Assembly (NCBI GenBank): GCA_023701225.1
Contig: JAMPXM010000005.1
Span: 1 to 33,701, forward strand
Direction of reading: 5' to 3'
Length of the DNA: 33,701 nt
From: Pseudobdellovibrionaceae bacterium
GTDB taxonomy: Bacteria > Bdellovibrionota > Bdellovibrionia > Bdellovibrionales > JAMPXM01
Shown here: positions 16,350-24,873 of the stretch, piece by piece
Layout of the letters: each line of letters opens with the position of its first letter
Position numbering within the stretch: position 1 is the stretch's first letter
Notes under the pieces: generated by a model
Seen by the model: only the letters and a program-made list of their open reading frames with translations
Told to the model about the DNA's origin: nothing
The model's database searches: none
Position numbers and translations under genes: made by a program

Positions 16350-17339
16350 TCAGAACTCCATCAGCACGCCAGCGTTGATCACGCTGGATGAGAAGTCATA
16401 CTCCTTATTGAGTCCTGTGATCAACCGGTACTCCGTGAGCAACCAGACATGGTTGATACCCCATTCGTTGTCGAGTTGGCGGACGGAATGAGGATCGAGC
16501 CAATCCATCAAAAAATTCAATCCGCCAGCCGCGATCGCCACGGGCGCACCGCCGATTTTCGGGCCCGCGCCGTCATCACGGAGTTCGGCAAACGTGAAAT
16601 AACCGGCGCCGCCTTCGATATAAGGCACGATCGGTTGTGTTTCCGCGTATTGAAAACGATAGATCGCCGTCAACGTGTTCGGGAGCATCAGAAAAGTGAA
16701 TGTTTCGTCCGGTGTCCGGTTGGTCCTTTCGGGGTTCTCCTGGACAAATTCACCGTTGCCTTGGCTGACGAACAAACCGCTGCCGACTTTGAGGCCGAGA
16801 TCCCCAAAGCGCTTGGTCAGCGACCATTGATAGTCGCCAAAGAGCGCGGGGATGTCCTGATTGCCGTAAATCTGTTCGAACGCGACGTCGTTTTCTTCGT
16901 TCACGATGTCCGGCGGTCCGAAAAACCCAAGACGGACGCTCGCGCTGGCACTCCGTGAGCTACTCTTGAAGCCGTAAAAGTACTCGCCGCTCGAATTGAT
17001 CCGTACGGGACGGATCAGGCCGGCCGGGGCCTCCCGCGCTTCGAGCTGAACGGCAGGCTTGGTGGGCTCAAAGCCTTCTTCGGTCGCGCCGGGATAAGGG
17101 AATTCGGCCGGCGGCGCATCCGGCTCCTCGGCGATTTCCTTGGCCATCTCTTCGGTTTCATCCGCGGTCGGGGCAGCATTCGAAGAGCCATCTTCAAAAA
17201 TATCGTCTTCCGTCGCGCTCACGTCCCCTTCGAGTTCTTCGGTCTCGGCCGGAGATTGCGCGTAGGCCTCGGGCAGGTGATGAACGGCGAGTGACAACGC
17301 GCAGATCGGAAGTACGAGGGTCATCAAAAAGCGTGTCAC
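16350..17339 (-). CDS. Putative outer-membrane beta-barrel protein
   Basis: A 329-aa exported protein. The start is GTG 17339 with GAGGGAA 6-7 nt upstream, giving a signal peptide that ends near AYAQ-S. Residues 28-100 are a strongly acidic, Pro/Ala/Glu-rich stretch without predicted structure. From about residue 110 on, alternating aromatic/hydrophobic strands (FYGFKSSSRSASASVRLGFF, LTAIYRFQYAE, VPYIEGGAGYFTF) and a final Phe are characteristic of a monomeric outer-membrane barrel, similar to acyloxyacyl-hydrolase/PagL-like or OmpW-like eight-strand proteins. I see no firm family or active site. It follows the CFI-box protein gene by 16 nt, so the two are co-expressed. Confidence 0.75.
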   Translation of the reverse strand: MTRFLMTLVLPICALSLAVHHLPEAYAQSPAETEELEGDVSATEDDIFEDGSSNAAPTADETEEMAKEIAEEPDAPPAEFPYPGATEEGFEPTKPAVQLEAREAPAGLIRPVRINSSGEYFYGFKSSSRSASASVRLGFFGPPDIVNEENDVAFEQIYGNQDIPALFGDYQWSLTKRFGDLGLKVGSGLFVSQGNGEFVQENPERTNRTPDETFTFLMLPNTLTAIYRFQYAETQPIVPYIEGGAGYFTFAELRDDGAGPKIGGAPVAIAAGGLNFLMDWLDPHSVRQLDNEWGINHVWLLTEYRLITGLNKEYDFSSSVINAGVLMEF

Positions 17340-17355
17340 GTCTGTTCCCTCTGAG

Positions 17356-18804
17356 TTAGGCGGCGTGTGTGTTGGACCGTATTGATTTCCTGCGACGGCG
17401 TTGTGCGATGAACCAAACGAATGGGCCGAGGATCACGAATGCCGTGAGCATCAAGGCAGTCCAGGCACCGAGCTTCAAGGAGAGCCAGGCATACGCGAGA
17501 AGCGGTTGCAACGCCACACGGCTCGCGGCACGGTACACCTCATTTTGAGCGATGAAGCGTGCGGCCGTGGGGCCGAACTTGTAGTACGCCCGAACGAACG
17601 CGCGCCCGAGTTTATTTGTGAGCATGAAGCGGTTGCGGAATTGGCGGAAGGTGCGCACTTGGTTTGCCATCGGGGATCCGAAGGCGGCCGTCGCGATGAA
17701 GCAATTGACGTCTTTGGCGAGGACACCTGTCACGGCTCCCGGCATGGCGGTATGACAGGGGGGCTCGTAATTGGTGGAAGCACAGGTCTTGTTCGCGAGA
17801 TCGGCGGTGAAGAAACCGATGTTGCCCGCCTGATCCTGCACAGCGGCTTTAAAATAATAGAGGACTTCGTTTTCCAATCCGGTCACACGATCCGAAGACA
17901 GCGCGAATGTGTCGGTGTCTTGGGTCTCGACCGGAAGCGCGACGAACGGGCTCGCGGGAGTGATGTTCGCAAAGCCCACCGACGAGAAGAAAAAGAGCGC
18001 ATTCGTGAACTTGATGCCCGTCGACGAGGGGAAATTCGCCGCACCCTGCACCTCACGCACCTGAACCTTCTCATCTCCGGGATTGATGTCAAAGCGGCAA
18101 ATGCCCTCGAAATCGTCCGGTGCCGGCGAGCAGTCGACTTCCGACATCGTGCTCTGATCACCCGCTGTCGCATCGTCGACAAAGCCCTTATGAACGGTGA
18201 TCGTCACATCCTTGGTGTCATCGCCGGAACTGTTGAGCTTGCCGTCACCGTCTTTATCGATGCCGACTTTAAAGGTCGCGCTGTTGCCGTCACCGGCGGC
18301 GAATTCGCAACCGACCGCGGTCGAATTCGTATCGATGGCATCACAGATGTCTTCCCATTCGACTTCGATCACGCCTTGCGAGCCTTTTGCCACTGCGGAG
18401 GGCGTGGTCGCCAGCGTAATTTTAATGTCGTCCGAGGTCGTGATGGCGGGAGTGCCGCTTTCCACCGTGTCGCTGGAGAGCGTGATTTTTAAGCGGACAG
18501 TCTCGAAGATTCGAGTCGGGTTGCATGCGATCAAGCGGCTGTCGTCGCCGGCTCCGTTGTCATAGCAGTTGTTGCACGTCGTGAGACTGTCGACGCGATT
18601 GTTGCAGTCGCCCGAGCGACCTTGACCGACCGTCGAGTCTCCGGCGACGCCGCCGAAGATCGTCGGCGTGGAACCGGTGAGATCGATGCTGTTGGAATCG
18701 CCGACGACGTCCACGAGAGTGATCGTAGCGAACGCCGGTGTTGTCGCGCTCAAACAAAGCGCTGCCAAGACCATAGGGATGAGGGAATTCAGCCGTGAAA
18801 TCAC
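17356..18804 (-). CDS. Exported CFI-box C-terminal-domain protein
   Basis: A 482-aa surface or periplasmic protein. GTG 18804 is the only start in frame that gives a full signal peptide (cleavage near PAFA-T); its ribosome site is poor. Residues 27-360 are an acidic, Thr/Asp-rich, beta-like ectodomain with several Cys and an EF-hand-like loop DKDGDGKL (residues 183-190). The C-terminus has the hallmark NCFIATAAFGSPMANQV (C368), then a basic amphipathic stretch of about 70 residues (FRQFRNRFML...), one membrane span near 440-465 and an RRRRKS tail. This is the CFI-box C-terminal module known across several phyla with no established function. It is followed 16 nt later by the barrel gene. Confidence 0.82.
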   Translation of the reverse strand: MISRLNSLIPMVLAALCLSATTPAFATITLVDVVGDSNSIDLTGSTPTIFGGVAGDSTVGQGRSGDCNNRVDSLTTCNNCYDNGAGDDSRLIACNPTRIFETVRLKITLSSDTVESGTPAITTSDDIKITLATTPSAVAKGSQGVIEVEWEDICDAIDTNSTAVGCEFAAGDGNSATFKVGIDKDGDGKLNSSGDDTKDVTITVHKGFVDDATAGDQSTMSEVDCSPAPDDFEGICRFDINPGDEKVQVREVQGAANFPSSTGIKFTNALFFFSSVGFANITPASPFVALPVETQDTDTFALSSDRVTGLENEVLYYFKAAVQDQAGNIGFFTADLANKTCASTNYEPPCHTAMPGAVTGVLAKDVNCFIATAAFGSPMANQVRTFRQFRNRFMLTNKLGRAFVRAYYKFGPTAARFIAQNEVYRAASRVALQPLLAYAWLSLKLGAWTALMLTAFVILGPFVWFIAQRRRRKSIRSNTHAA

Positions 18805-18819
18805 CCTTTTATTGCATCA

Positions 18820-19881
18820 CTACTGGGGCTTTATGTCAAAAATTCGCTCGGCGATCTGTATCCCGTTGAGGGCAGCGCCTTTTTTGAGATTGTCCGAAAC
18901 GATCCACATCAACCAGGTCGCGGGATCGTGGAGATCTCGGTGGATTCGGCCGACATAGACTGGATCTCGACCCGAGACCATGGCTTGAGTCGGATACGCG
19001 GCTGGACTTTGGCCCACGGCGTTCGTCGCTTTCGGCGCGGATCTCATGACTTCCAGACCTTCGCCCGAAGCTAAACAGTTTTCGATTTCTTCGGTATGGT
19101 GGACCGTTTTTGCCAATGTCACCCAAGCCACTTCCGCATGGCCGTTGAGTGTCGGCACGCGCACGGTGAACGCCGAGACCGGCACTTCGAGTCGCAAAAT
19201 CTTCCGCGTCTCGTTCATGATTTTCACTTCTTCGGTGCAGAAGCCTTGCTCGTTGAAACCACCGATCTGCGGAACACAATTGAAGGCGATCGGAGCGGGG
19301 AAAATCGCGGAAGCCGACGGTTCTTCACCCTCGAGAGCTTCGCGGGTCGAGTTGAAAAGCTCCTCGATACCATTGCGGCCGGCCCCGCTGACCGACTGAT
19401 AGGTCGCGACACGAACCGCTTGAAGTCCGTACTTTTTGGCCAAAGGCTGGAGCGCAACCACAAGTTGGATCGTCGAGCAGTTCGGATTGGCGATGATGGC
19501 CGGTTTGTTCCGGGCTGGCAGCAAATCCGCGTTGATCTCGGGGACGATGAGGGCGACTTCCGGGTCCATGCGAAAGGCGGCGGAATTATCGACCGCGAAC
19601 GCGCCGGCGGCCACGGCCTTCGGTGCCCAAACGCGACTGATGTCATCTCCGGACGAAAAAAACACCAGATGCAGACCATCAAAACCGTCTTCAGAGAGAA
19701 CCTGAATCGGGTACTCGCGGCCGGAGACAGTGCGTGTTTGGCCTTGGCTGGCTTCGCTGGCGAACAAACGCAGCTCGCCGAAAGGAAAACCACGTTCTTC
19801 GAGAAGATTCAAAAATGTTTCGCCGACGACCCCTGTAGCGCCGACGACGCCGACGTTCACCCTCTCGTTCACGATGCTCAT
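18820..19881 (-). CDS. asd: Aspartate-semialdehyde dehydrogenase
   Basis: Reduces aspartyl-4-phosphate to aspartate semialdehyde, the branch point to lysine, diaminopimelate, threonine and methionine. It has an NADP-binding VGVVGATGVVGE, the catalytic Cys C135 in NPNCSTIQ, YQSVSGAG and the substrate-binding RVPTLNGH. At 353 aa it is a normal length for the archaeal/Gram-positive-like ASADH type. ATG 19881 overlaps the pssA stop by 4 nt (ATGA), so translation is coupled. Supplying diaminopimelate links it to peptidoglycan synthesis and to the envelope genes around it. Confidence 0.97.
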   Translation of the reverse strand: MSIVNERVNVGVVGATGVVGETFLNLLEERGFPFGELRLFASEASQGQTRTVSGREYPIQVLSEDGFDGLHLVFFSSGDDISRVWAPKAVAAGAFAVDNSAAFRMDPEVALIVPEINADLLPARNKPAIIANPNCSTIQLVVALQPLAKKYGLQAVRVATYQSVSGAGRNGIEELFNSTREALEGEEPSASAIFPAPIAFNCVPQIGGFNEQGFCTEEVKIMNETRKILRLEVPVSAFTVRVPTLNGHAEVAWVTLAKTVHHTEEIENCLASGEGLEVMRSAPKATNAVGQSPAAYPTQAMVSGRDPVYVGRIHRDLHDPATWLMWIVSDNLKKGAALNGIQIAERIFDIKPQ

Positions 19882-20786
19882 GATCGCTTCCCCGTGTCGC
19901 TTGTGTCCGCGTCCGAATTGGATTCGTCGTCATCCCGAATCTCTTCGTGTAAGTCGTCGCCGACTTCCAAAAGAGCGATCGATGGTTCGATTTCGCGGGC
20001 GGGCTTGCCCCAGCGTAGGACTCCGAAGATGGCGCCCAGTAATGCATAACTCAGAAAGAGAACGAAAATCATGATCTCATGGCGCAACACCACGATGGTC
20101 AGAAGTAAAACGCCAAGAACCAGGTAGCTGAAAGGCAAGCGTTGTTTGAGATCGAGGTCTTTGAAGCTGCGATAGCGGAAATTGCTGACCATGACGAAGG
20201 CGAGCAGTGTGGTCATCGCCAAGAGCGGAACGGAGCCCAACGGGTCGAGCTCAAGATCGTCGACAAACAAAACGCAGCTGGCGACGATGCCCGCCGCCAT
20301 GGGGATCGGCAGACCTTGAAAGTAAGCTTTTTCGACAATGTTCTTTTGCACGTTGAAGCGCGCCAAACGAAGCGCGCCGCATGCGGCAAAAAGGAAGCTG
20401 ACGACCCAGCCGAGTCGGCCAAACGGATGCAGGGACCAGAGGTACAAAAGTAAGGCTGGCGCGACGCCGAAACTCACCAAGTCACAGAGCGAGTCATACT
20501 CGGCACCGAACTGGCTGGTACTGTTGGTGATGCGCGCGACTCGGCCGTCGAGTTGGTCGAAAAACGCCGCAGCGACGATGGCGTAGGAAGCGAATTGGTA
20601 CTGACCCTTGATCGCTTGAATGATCGCGAAAAAGCCGAAGAACATATTGGCCGTCGTCATCAGGTTCGGGAGCACATAAATGTGCATGCCCATACGGCGG
20701 CGCAATCGCGCGCGACGAGATTGTCCCGGACGCGGCTGTGTGGATTCGAGAGCGGATTCGAGAAAGGACGAGTCGTGATCAGCCAT
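19878..20786 (-). CDS. pssA: CDP-diacylglycerol-serine O-phosphatidyltransferase
   Basis: Integral membrane enzyme of the CDP-alcohol phosphatidyltransferase family that makes phosphatidylserine, the precursor of phosphatidylethanolamine. The signature D-x2-D-G-x2-A-R-x8-G-x3-D-x3-D is complete: D77, D80, G81, A84, R85, G94, D98, D102. About eight hydrophobic segments follow the basic N-terminus. The C-terminal 40 residues are an acidic tail rich in Asp, Glu and Ser that is longer than in typical relatives. ATG 20786 has no clear ribosome site and lies 12 nt after the kinase-like gene, so coupling is likely. The neighbour upstream is also a lipid enzyme. Confidence 0.93.
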   Translation of the reverse strand: MADHDSSFLESALESTQPRPGQSRRARLRRRMGMHIYVLPNLMTTANMFFGFFAIIQAIKGQYQFASYAIVAAAFFDQLDGRVARITNSTSQFGAEYDSLCDLVSFGVAPALLLYLWSLHPFGRLGWVVSFLFAACGALRLARFNVQKNIVEKAYFQGLPIPMAAGIVASCVLFVDDLELDPLGSVPLLAMTTLLAFVMVSNFRYRSFKDLDLKQRLPFSYLVLGVLLLTIVVLRHEIMIFVLFLSYALLGAIFGVLRWGKPAREIEPSIALLEVGDDLHEEIRDDDESNSDADTSDTGKRS

Positions 20787-20798
20787 GGAGCGTGTGTA

Positions 20799-21440
20799 TC
20801 ACACCCCAAAGCCTCCAAAAAGGTGAAAAAGCGCCCAAAGCAAGACAGAACAAATGATGGGGAATGTGAAATTGTCGTCGAGTTTTCCGACCGGAATCAG
20901 TTCAGAGGCAGCCCCAATCGCTCCGGACAAGGGAGCCACGATCAAGAGGCGCTCGGTCATGATGTTGTGTGTGTAGTAATAAACAAACGCGATCAACGTG
21001 CACACGACCAACGAGGCCATCGTTCCTTGCAGTGTCTTGTTGCCGATGATTTTATCTTTTCCAAAGCGAATGCCGAAAAAACTCGCGACGGGATCTCCGA
21101 ACGCCAGGAATAAAAGCGTGAGAGTGAGAATGTGCGAATCTTGATAGAGAAGCAAAAACAAAGCACCGAGGAAGAGGTAACTAGCGCCTGAAACATGTTC
21201 GACTTCATGCTGTCGCATGACGGGACCGAAGCAGCGGACAGCGACGCGATTGAGCTGAGAATTGGAAAGACGGAGGAAATCAAACGGAAGCGCCACGGCT
21301 GTCAGCAGGCCGAGAATCATCCAGGATCGCTCCGGACCGGCGAGGTGGTAGATCGCAACCATCAGGCAAACACCCGTGGCGTGCCAGAGCTTGCGACCCA
21401 AATGCAGGTCTGATTTTTTCTTCAGATCAATTTTGTCCAT
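20799..21440 (-). CDS. Polyprenol/diacylglycerol kinase-like membrane protein
   Basis: A 213-aa integral membrane protein of the SEC59/dolichol-kinase and phosphatidate-cytidylyltransferase-like group. Distinctive residues are HLGRKLWHATGV near the N-terminus and, in the second half, the GDPVASFFGIRFGKDKIIGNKTLQGTMAS core with its CTP-binding Gly/Lys pattern. It would phosphorylate a polyprenol, diacylglycerol or phytol-type alcohol with CTP. I took ATG 21440; an upstream in-frame TTG (21473) has no better ribosome site. It is first in the run leading to pssA, which supports a role in phospholipid or lipid-carrier metabolism. The exact substrate cannot be told. Confidence 0.8.
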   Translation of the reverse strand: MDKIDLKKKSDLHLGRKLWHATGVCLMVAIYHLAGPERSWMILGLLTAVALPFDFLRLSNSQLNRVAVRCFGPVMRQHEVEHVSGASYLFLGALFLLLYQDSHILTLTLLFLAFGDPVASFFGIRFGKDKIIGNKTLQGTMASLVVCTLIAFVYYYTHNIMTERLLIVAPLSGAIGAASELIPVGKLDDNFTFPIICSVLLWALFHLFGGFGV

Positions 21441-21766
21441 CTTTGCGGGGAGCACCGTACAATTGAAACGCAAGACGACTCACGGGAAAAGTAAAATCAT
21501 GTCTCACCGCATTGAAACCTAGGGATCCGTCCGGCCCTCGTCACGTCATTTGGAAGTCGCAAGAGATGTCACTCTCGGTGAATTTAGCAGATTTGATTTA
21601 ACTTATCGGAATCACTACAAAATCATTGAAATCTGAGAAGTTTTGTTCATAGAGCGCCTCTGAAAGCTCGGGAGGCATGTAAATTGTGCTATTATTTCAA
21701 GCACTTGGCCGTCTCAACTTGAGAACGGTTGTTGCACTGATTTCGACTTGAGGAGGTCCGTCAACC
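21441..21766. other. Divergent intergenic region
   Basis: This 326-bp AT-richer gap separates the minus-strand lipid operon from the plus-strand exported protein gene. It contains the extended -10 for the latter. A 12-base string ACCGTACAATTG at about 21453-21464 also occurs over the PP2C promoter; its meaning here is unclear because the orientation does not face either gene. No hairpin or open frame was recognised. Confidence 0.6.
21687..21695 (+). promoter_or_regulatory. Extended -10 promoter for the 21767 gene
   Basis: TGCTATTAT fits the TGn-TATAAT consensus with one mismatch; no -35 is seen, as is usual for extended -10 promoters. The expected leader is about 65 nt and ends in the AGGAGG ribosome site. 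Confidence 0.55.
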
Positions 21767-22597
21767 GTGGCCGCAAGAGTCCTGAAGATCCTGAATCGAT
21801 TTTTGCGCACCATCGTCTTGCTGACGATCGGGATGGCGTGTGTGTCCACGGCTCAGGGCGCGCGCGACTATGGCGTGCATTCGGGATATCTGGAGTCCGT
21901 GCGCGGCGAACGAGACGTGATTGTCGAGGATCTCGTTTTGCTGACGCCACCACCTTCAGGTCCGAGCCTGCATCAGCGGATCTTCAATGAAAAACTGACC
22001 AAGGAATTCACCGAGCGTTACGAGCAGAAATTTGGGCGCACGGAGCAGCAGAGAGTGTATCTGGCCCCGAACAACAACACCTACTACACCGATCTGTTCG
22101 GTTTTCAGGGCACGCCCCAGCAAACGGATAATGAGCGCCGGCGGTTCGGCGAATTCATGCTTCGTCGCCTCACGGAATATCACGTCGAGAACTACGCCAA
22201 AACCGATCCAAAGGCGCGTGTTGTTTGGGAAGCCAAAGAAAAACTCAGCAACGTCAAGGTGGCTGTCGGCAAGTCGGTCAAAGTGAGCGCGAAGTATTCC
22301 ATTTCGGGGAACTCGGCGGACATCAATTTTGCGAACCCATGGCTGGGCGCGAAGGTCACTCTCTACATGGGGGACGACTTCACGCGCGAGGCGATCGTTT
22401 CGCTCTCCAAAGGATTGACTCCGACCGTGTCGGCCGAGACTCATTGGGCGATGGACGATGGGATCGTGTCGTTGATTGGGCGTAAAGCCATGACGCCGGT
22501 GTTGCAAACCTCGTTCACGATGTCGACCTATACGCACCACGGCGGCGTGAGTCGCCGCGAAAGCCTGTATCTCACCGGGGCGAGTTACTCGTATTGA
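21767..22597 (+). CDS. Exported protein of unknown function (276 aa)
   Basis: GTG start with AGGAGG about 10 nt upstream. The signal peptide spans about residues 1-32 (core LRTIVLLTIGMACVSTA, cleavage AQG-A). The mature part has an N-terminal mixed region with two Arg/Glu-rich helices (LHQRIFNEKLTKEFTERYEQKFG and RRRFGEFMLRRLTEYHVENYAK) and a C-terminal beta-rich half ending in Y-S-Y, where alternating residues (AKVTLYMG, EAIVSLSKG, VSAETHWAMDD, LQTSFTMSTYTH) suggest a small barrel or sandwich. Together these suggest an envelope protein, perhaps outer-membrane associated. No catalytic motif or known family is apparent. It is monocistronic and convergent with the next gene. Confidence 0.8.
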   Translation: MAARVLKILNRFLRTIVLLTIGMACVSTAQGARDYGVHSGYLESVRGERDVIVEDLVLLTPPPSGPSLHQRIFNEKLTKEFTERYEQKFGRTEQQRVYLAPNNNTYYTDLFGFQGTPQQTDNERRRFGEFMLRRLTEYHVENYAKTDPKARVVWEAKEKLSNVKVAVGKSVKVSAKYSISGNSADINFANPWLGAKVTLYMGDDFTREAIVSLSKGLTPTVSAETHWAMDDGIVSLIGRKAMTPVLQTSFTMSTYTHHGGVSRRESLYLTGASYSY

Positions 22598-22612
22598 TCC
22601 TTTTGCGTATCC

Positions 22613-23170
22613 TTATTCGCTATCGGTGGCGGCAGGGGCGCGAACGATCGTGATCTCGCGATTTTCCACTTTGCCGTCGGCGAAGGTATGCGCGAGGGAA
22701 ATCTGATTTTCCCCTTCGCTCAAGTTGATGTAGTCGGTCGTGTAGCGGCGCTTGTCGGGATAAAACACGGTTCCTATAAAGCCATTCTTTGCGTTTTTCA
22801 CCACGCTCGTCACTGAATTCGACAGTGAATTCGACACTGAATTCGATACTGAGCCCGACGCGGATTCGCCGCGTTCGCAGAAGGGTCCTGTGAGCCGAAC
22901 TTGGCGAATACTGGCTTGCACGGTCGTCTTGGTGGCCGTTCCGCAATCCAAATCGAAATCGACCGCGATTTCCTTCGTTTCGGCATCGCCGGCGGCGGTG
23001 TCGGGAATGGGATCGGGCACGGCGGACGCGGGCAATCTTGCTCCGGCGACCACGGGCCGAACGGCTTCCTGATCAGGGGGCTGTAGCACCGTGAACGCGA
23101 CGGCCACGCCGAGGATCGCGACCAGGACCACAGTCCAGACAATCATTTGCCATTGAATAAACGGATTCAA
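22613..23170 (-). CDS. Membrane-anchored periplasmic protein with a Ser/Asn repeat
   Basis: A 185-aa protein. The start is TTG 23170 with GGGAG about 9 nt upstream. One N-terminal membrane anchor (MIVWTVVLVAILGVAVAFTVL) is followed by a Pro/Ala linker, a region with one Cys pair (DLDCGTAT...GPFCERG), then a repeat SVSN-SVSN-SLSN-SVTS encoded by four 12-bp units, and a final small beta domain (GFIGTVFYPDKRRYTTDYINL). The end resembles a carbohydrate-binding or Ig-like strand pattern but no family is recognisable. It points away from the lipoprotein gene upstream (83-bp gap, same strand). Its function is unknown. Confidence 0.72.
   Translation of the reverse strand: MNPFIQWQMIVWTVVLVAILGVAVAFTVLQPPDQEAVRPVVAGARLPASAVPDPIPDTAAGDAETKEIAVDFDLDCGTATKTTVQASIRQVRLTGPFCERGESASGSVSNSVSNSLSNSVTSVVKNAKNGFIGTVFYPDKRRYTTDYINLSEGENQISLAHTFADGKVENREITIVRAPAATDSE
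22811..22858 (-). repeat. Four 12-bp tandem units encoding S-x-S-N
   Basis: Units 22811-22822, 22823-22834, 22835-22846 and a diverged 22847-22858; the first three each contain GAATTC. Translated on the minus strand they give four tetrapeptides (SVSN, SVSN, SLSN, SVTS). Confidence 0.9.
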
Positions 23171-23253
23171 ACCCGGGAACTCCCCTTTTGCGGTCTTTCC
23201 GTTTTCGGAGTTCGGCGGGAGTTTCTAAACTCGACGAGTGAGGAAATGTCGCC

Positions 23254-23949
23254 CTAACTTGCCTTGGCGGGCACCTGTGAAAGCAGGCGCTCGGCGGTAT
23301 CGGAGGGCGACACAGGTCGGGACATCGTCCGCATCATCAATTGCTTGCGGACGGCCGGATCGATATCGATGCGTGCGTCGCGGATGCGGGTGACGATTTC
23401 ACGCGTGTTGTCATTGGCCAGGTCGGGTCGGAGCTCAGCCATCAGATTTTCCAAAATATAGACGTAAGTCGCCTGTGCTTTGGCCGAGCGTTTGGCTTTG
23501 AGCGCGTCGATGGATTCTTGTGCGAGGTCGCGCAAGACAACGTCGAGGGAATTCAGGTCCACCAATTCCCTGCGTACGAGCGAATACAGCGATGAGCGTG
23601 TCCCGTCCCGGTCGGGTCGGGCCAAGGCGATGCGCATGGCGTCTTTGAGGGCCTCCAAAGTTTCCAGTTCGACGACGACACTATCTGCTTCGGCGTCATC
23701 GACTTGCGAGGCTTGCACGTTGCCGGCTTTTTGAATCCGAGCGTTGATCAGCTCGTTCACTTGGTCGGAGTTCTTCATCATCAATTGAGTGGAGTCGAAT
23801 TCCAGTTTCGGTTCGCCCGTGGTGATCGCCGTGCTGGTTCGCGGTTGCCACTGCGTCTCTTGCGACTTGGGGGAGGTGGTGCAGCCGGAGAGGGCGAGCG
23901 CGAGAACGGCGAAAGGAATCGTCAATTGGCATCGAATACGCTGTGTCAT
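23254..23949 (-). CDS. Lipoprotein of unknown function, helical
   Basis: A 231-aa lipoprotein with signal peptide MTQRIRCQLTIPFAVLALALSGC (lipobox LSGC, C23). The mature part is helix-rich: TLEALKDAMRIAL, SSLYSLVRRELVDLNSLDVVLRDLAQESIDALKAKR, TYVYILENLMAELRPDL and a C-terminal DPAVRKQLMMRTMSRPVSP. This pattern resembles TPR/HEAT-like superhelices without a recognised family. I used ATG 23949; the longer frame upstream is the mirror image of the DsbA gene. No ribosome site precedes the ATG, but a TATACT hexamer does, so the mRNA may be leaderless. It is divergent from the DsbA-like lipoprotein, which may share its control region. Confidence 0.83.
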   Translation of the reverse strand: MTQRIRCQLTIPFAVLALALSGCTTSPKSQETQWQPRTSTAITTGEPKLEFDSTQLMMKNSDQVNELINARIQKAGNVQASQVDDAEADSVVVELETLEALKDAMRIALARPDRDGTRSSLYSLVRRELVDLNSLDVVLRDLAQESIDALKAKRSAKAQATYVYILENLMAELRPDLANDNTREIVTRIRDARIDIDPAVRKQLMMRTMSRPVSPSDTAERLLSQVPAKAS

Positions 23950-23957
23950 ATGCGACG

Positions 23958-23963
23958 AGTATA
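23958..23963 (-). promoter_or_regulatory. -10 element just upstream of the 23949 start
   Basis: TATACT on the minus strand ends 8 nt before the ATG, with no usable Shine-Dalgarno between. The -35 is poor. It predicts a leader of 0-2 nt. Confidence 0.45.
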
Positions 23964-24072
23964 CCCTCTCCATCGGCCGAGCTGGAGTTTTTTTGCTTTC
24001 TCGACTTTTAAGAGATATGGCAGACTGTGTTCTCTCGATCATCGTCCTGATGAACTTCATGTGGAGGATTCT

Positions 24073-24873
24073 TTGAAACGAGTCATGTTGCCTTTCGTTT
24101 ATATGTTCGTCGGAGTGTTGGCGTTCGTGGTCATGGCCGGATGCGCGCCTTCCGCTTCGCAAATGCAAAAGGTTCTTGAGGACAATCCCGAAGTTCTCTT
24201 CTCGGTGATTGAAAAGCATCCGGACAAGTTCTTCCAGACCGTGCAGAAAGCACAGATGCAAATGCGCCAGGGCGAAGAAGAGCGCATGATGAAGGAAGAA
24301 GGCGAGAAGCGCGAAGAAGAATTCAAGAGTCCGAAGGTTCCGGCGATCGCCGACGACCGCGCGTACGAAGGTGAAAAGAGCGCTCCGGTCACGATCGTCG
24401 AATACTCGGATTTCGAATGCCCATTCTGCCGCAAGGGCCACCTGACGATGGATCAGATCCTGAAGGAATATCCCGGAAAAGTGAAAGTCGTCTTCAAAAA
24501 CTTGCCGATCGAGCGCATCCATCCTCACGCCTTGATCGCATCCAAGTATTACGAGGCGGTCGCGCTTCAGGACATCAAGAAAGCGGCGGCCTTTAAGAAG
24601 GAAGTCTTCGAGAACCAGCGTGAGTTCACGGACGCGGGCGAGAAGTTTCTGAAAGACGCGGCGAAAAAAGTGGGCGCGAACGTGGCGAAGGTTCAAGCCG
24701 ACATCAACTCGGAAGCCGTCACGAAGCGTATCGACGAGGACCGCGCCGAAGCCGAAAAATTCGAGTTTAGCGGCACGCCCGGTTATTTGATCAACGGCGT
24801 TTCCTTGCGTGGGGCGTATCCGGCGGAAGAATTCAAAAAGATCATCGACCGCCACCTGCAAGCCAAGAAATAA
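24073..24873 (+). CDS. DsbA-family thiol oxidoreductase lipoprotein
   Basis: A 266-aa lipoprotein. TTG 24073 has GGAGG 5 nt upstream and gives signal peptide and lipobox VMAGC (C24). Residues 30-90 are a charged, helical spacer (MQKVLEDNPEVLFSVIEKHPDKFFQ... QMRQGEEERMMKEEGEKREEE) that can hold the enzyme off the membrane. The thioredoxin-fold domain has the active site C116-P-F-C119 (DFECPFCRKG) with the helical insert and the cis-Pro loop SGTPGYLI. CPFC resembles DsbA/DsbG-like oxidases and the NhaA-linked thioredoxins. It would form or isomerise disulfides in exported proteins. The C-terminal AKK* lies at the start of a 12-bp repeat array in which the stop codon is part of the unit. A strong terminator follows. 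Confidence 0.9.
   Translation: MKRVMLPFVYMFVGVLAFVVMAGCAPSASQMQKVLEDNPEVLFSVIEKHPDKFFQTVQKAQMQMRQGEEERMMKEEGEKREEEFKSPKVPAIADDRAYEGEKSAPVTIVEYSDFECPFCRKGHLTMDQILKEYPGKVKVVFKNLPIERIHPHALIASKYYEAVALQDIKKAAAFKKEVFENQREFTDAGEKFLKDAAKKVGANVAKVQADINSEAVTKRIDEDRAEAEKFEFSGTPGYLINGVSLRGAYPAEEFKKIIDRHLQAKK

Noticed and set aside
17401-18492. 363-aa plus-strand open frame
   Set aside because: It mirrors the CFI-box protein, whose signal peptide and hallmark motif are on the minus strand.
19096-20049. 317-aa plus-strand open frame
   Set aside because: It overlaps asd and pssA antisense, both certain from catalytic motifs.
23254-24861. Single 535-aa minus-strand reading
   Set aside because: Its first 300 residues are the reverse complement of the DsbA-like gene; the lipoprotein signal and -10 element place the real start at 23949.
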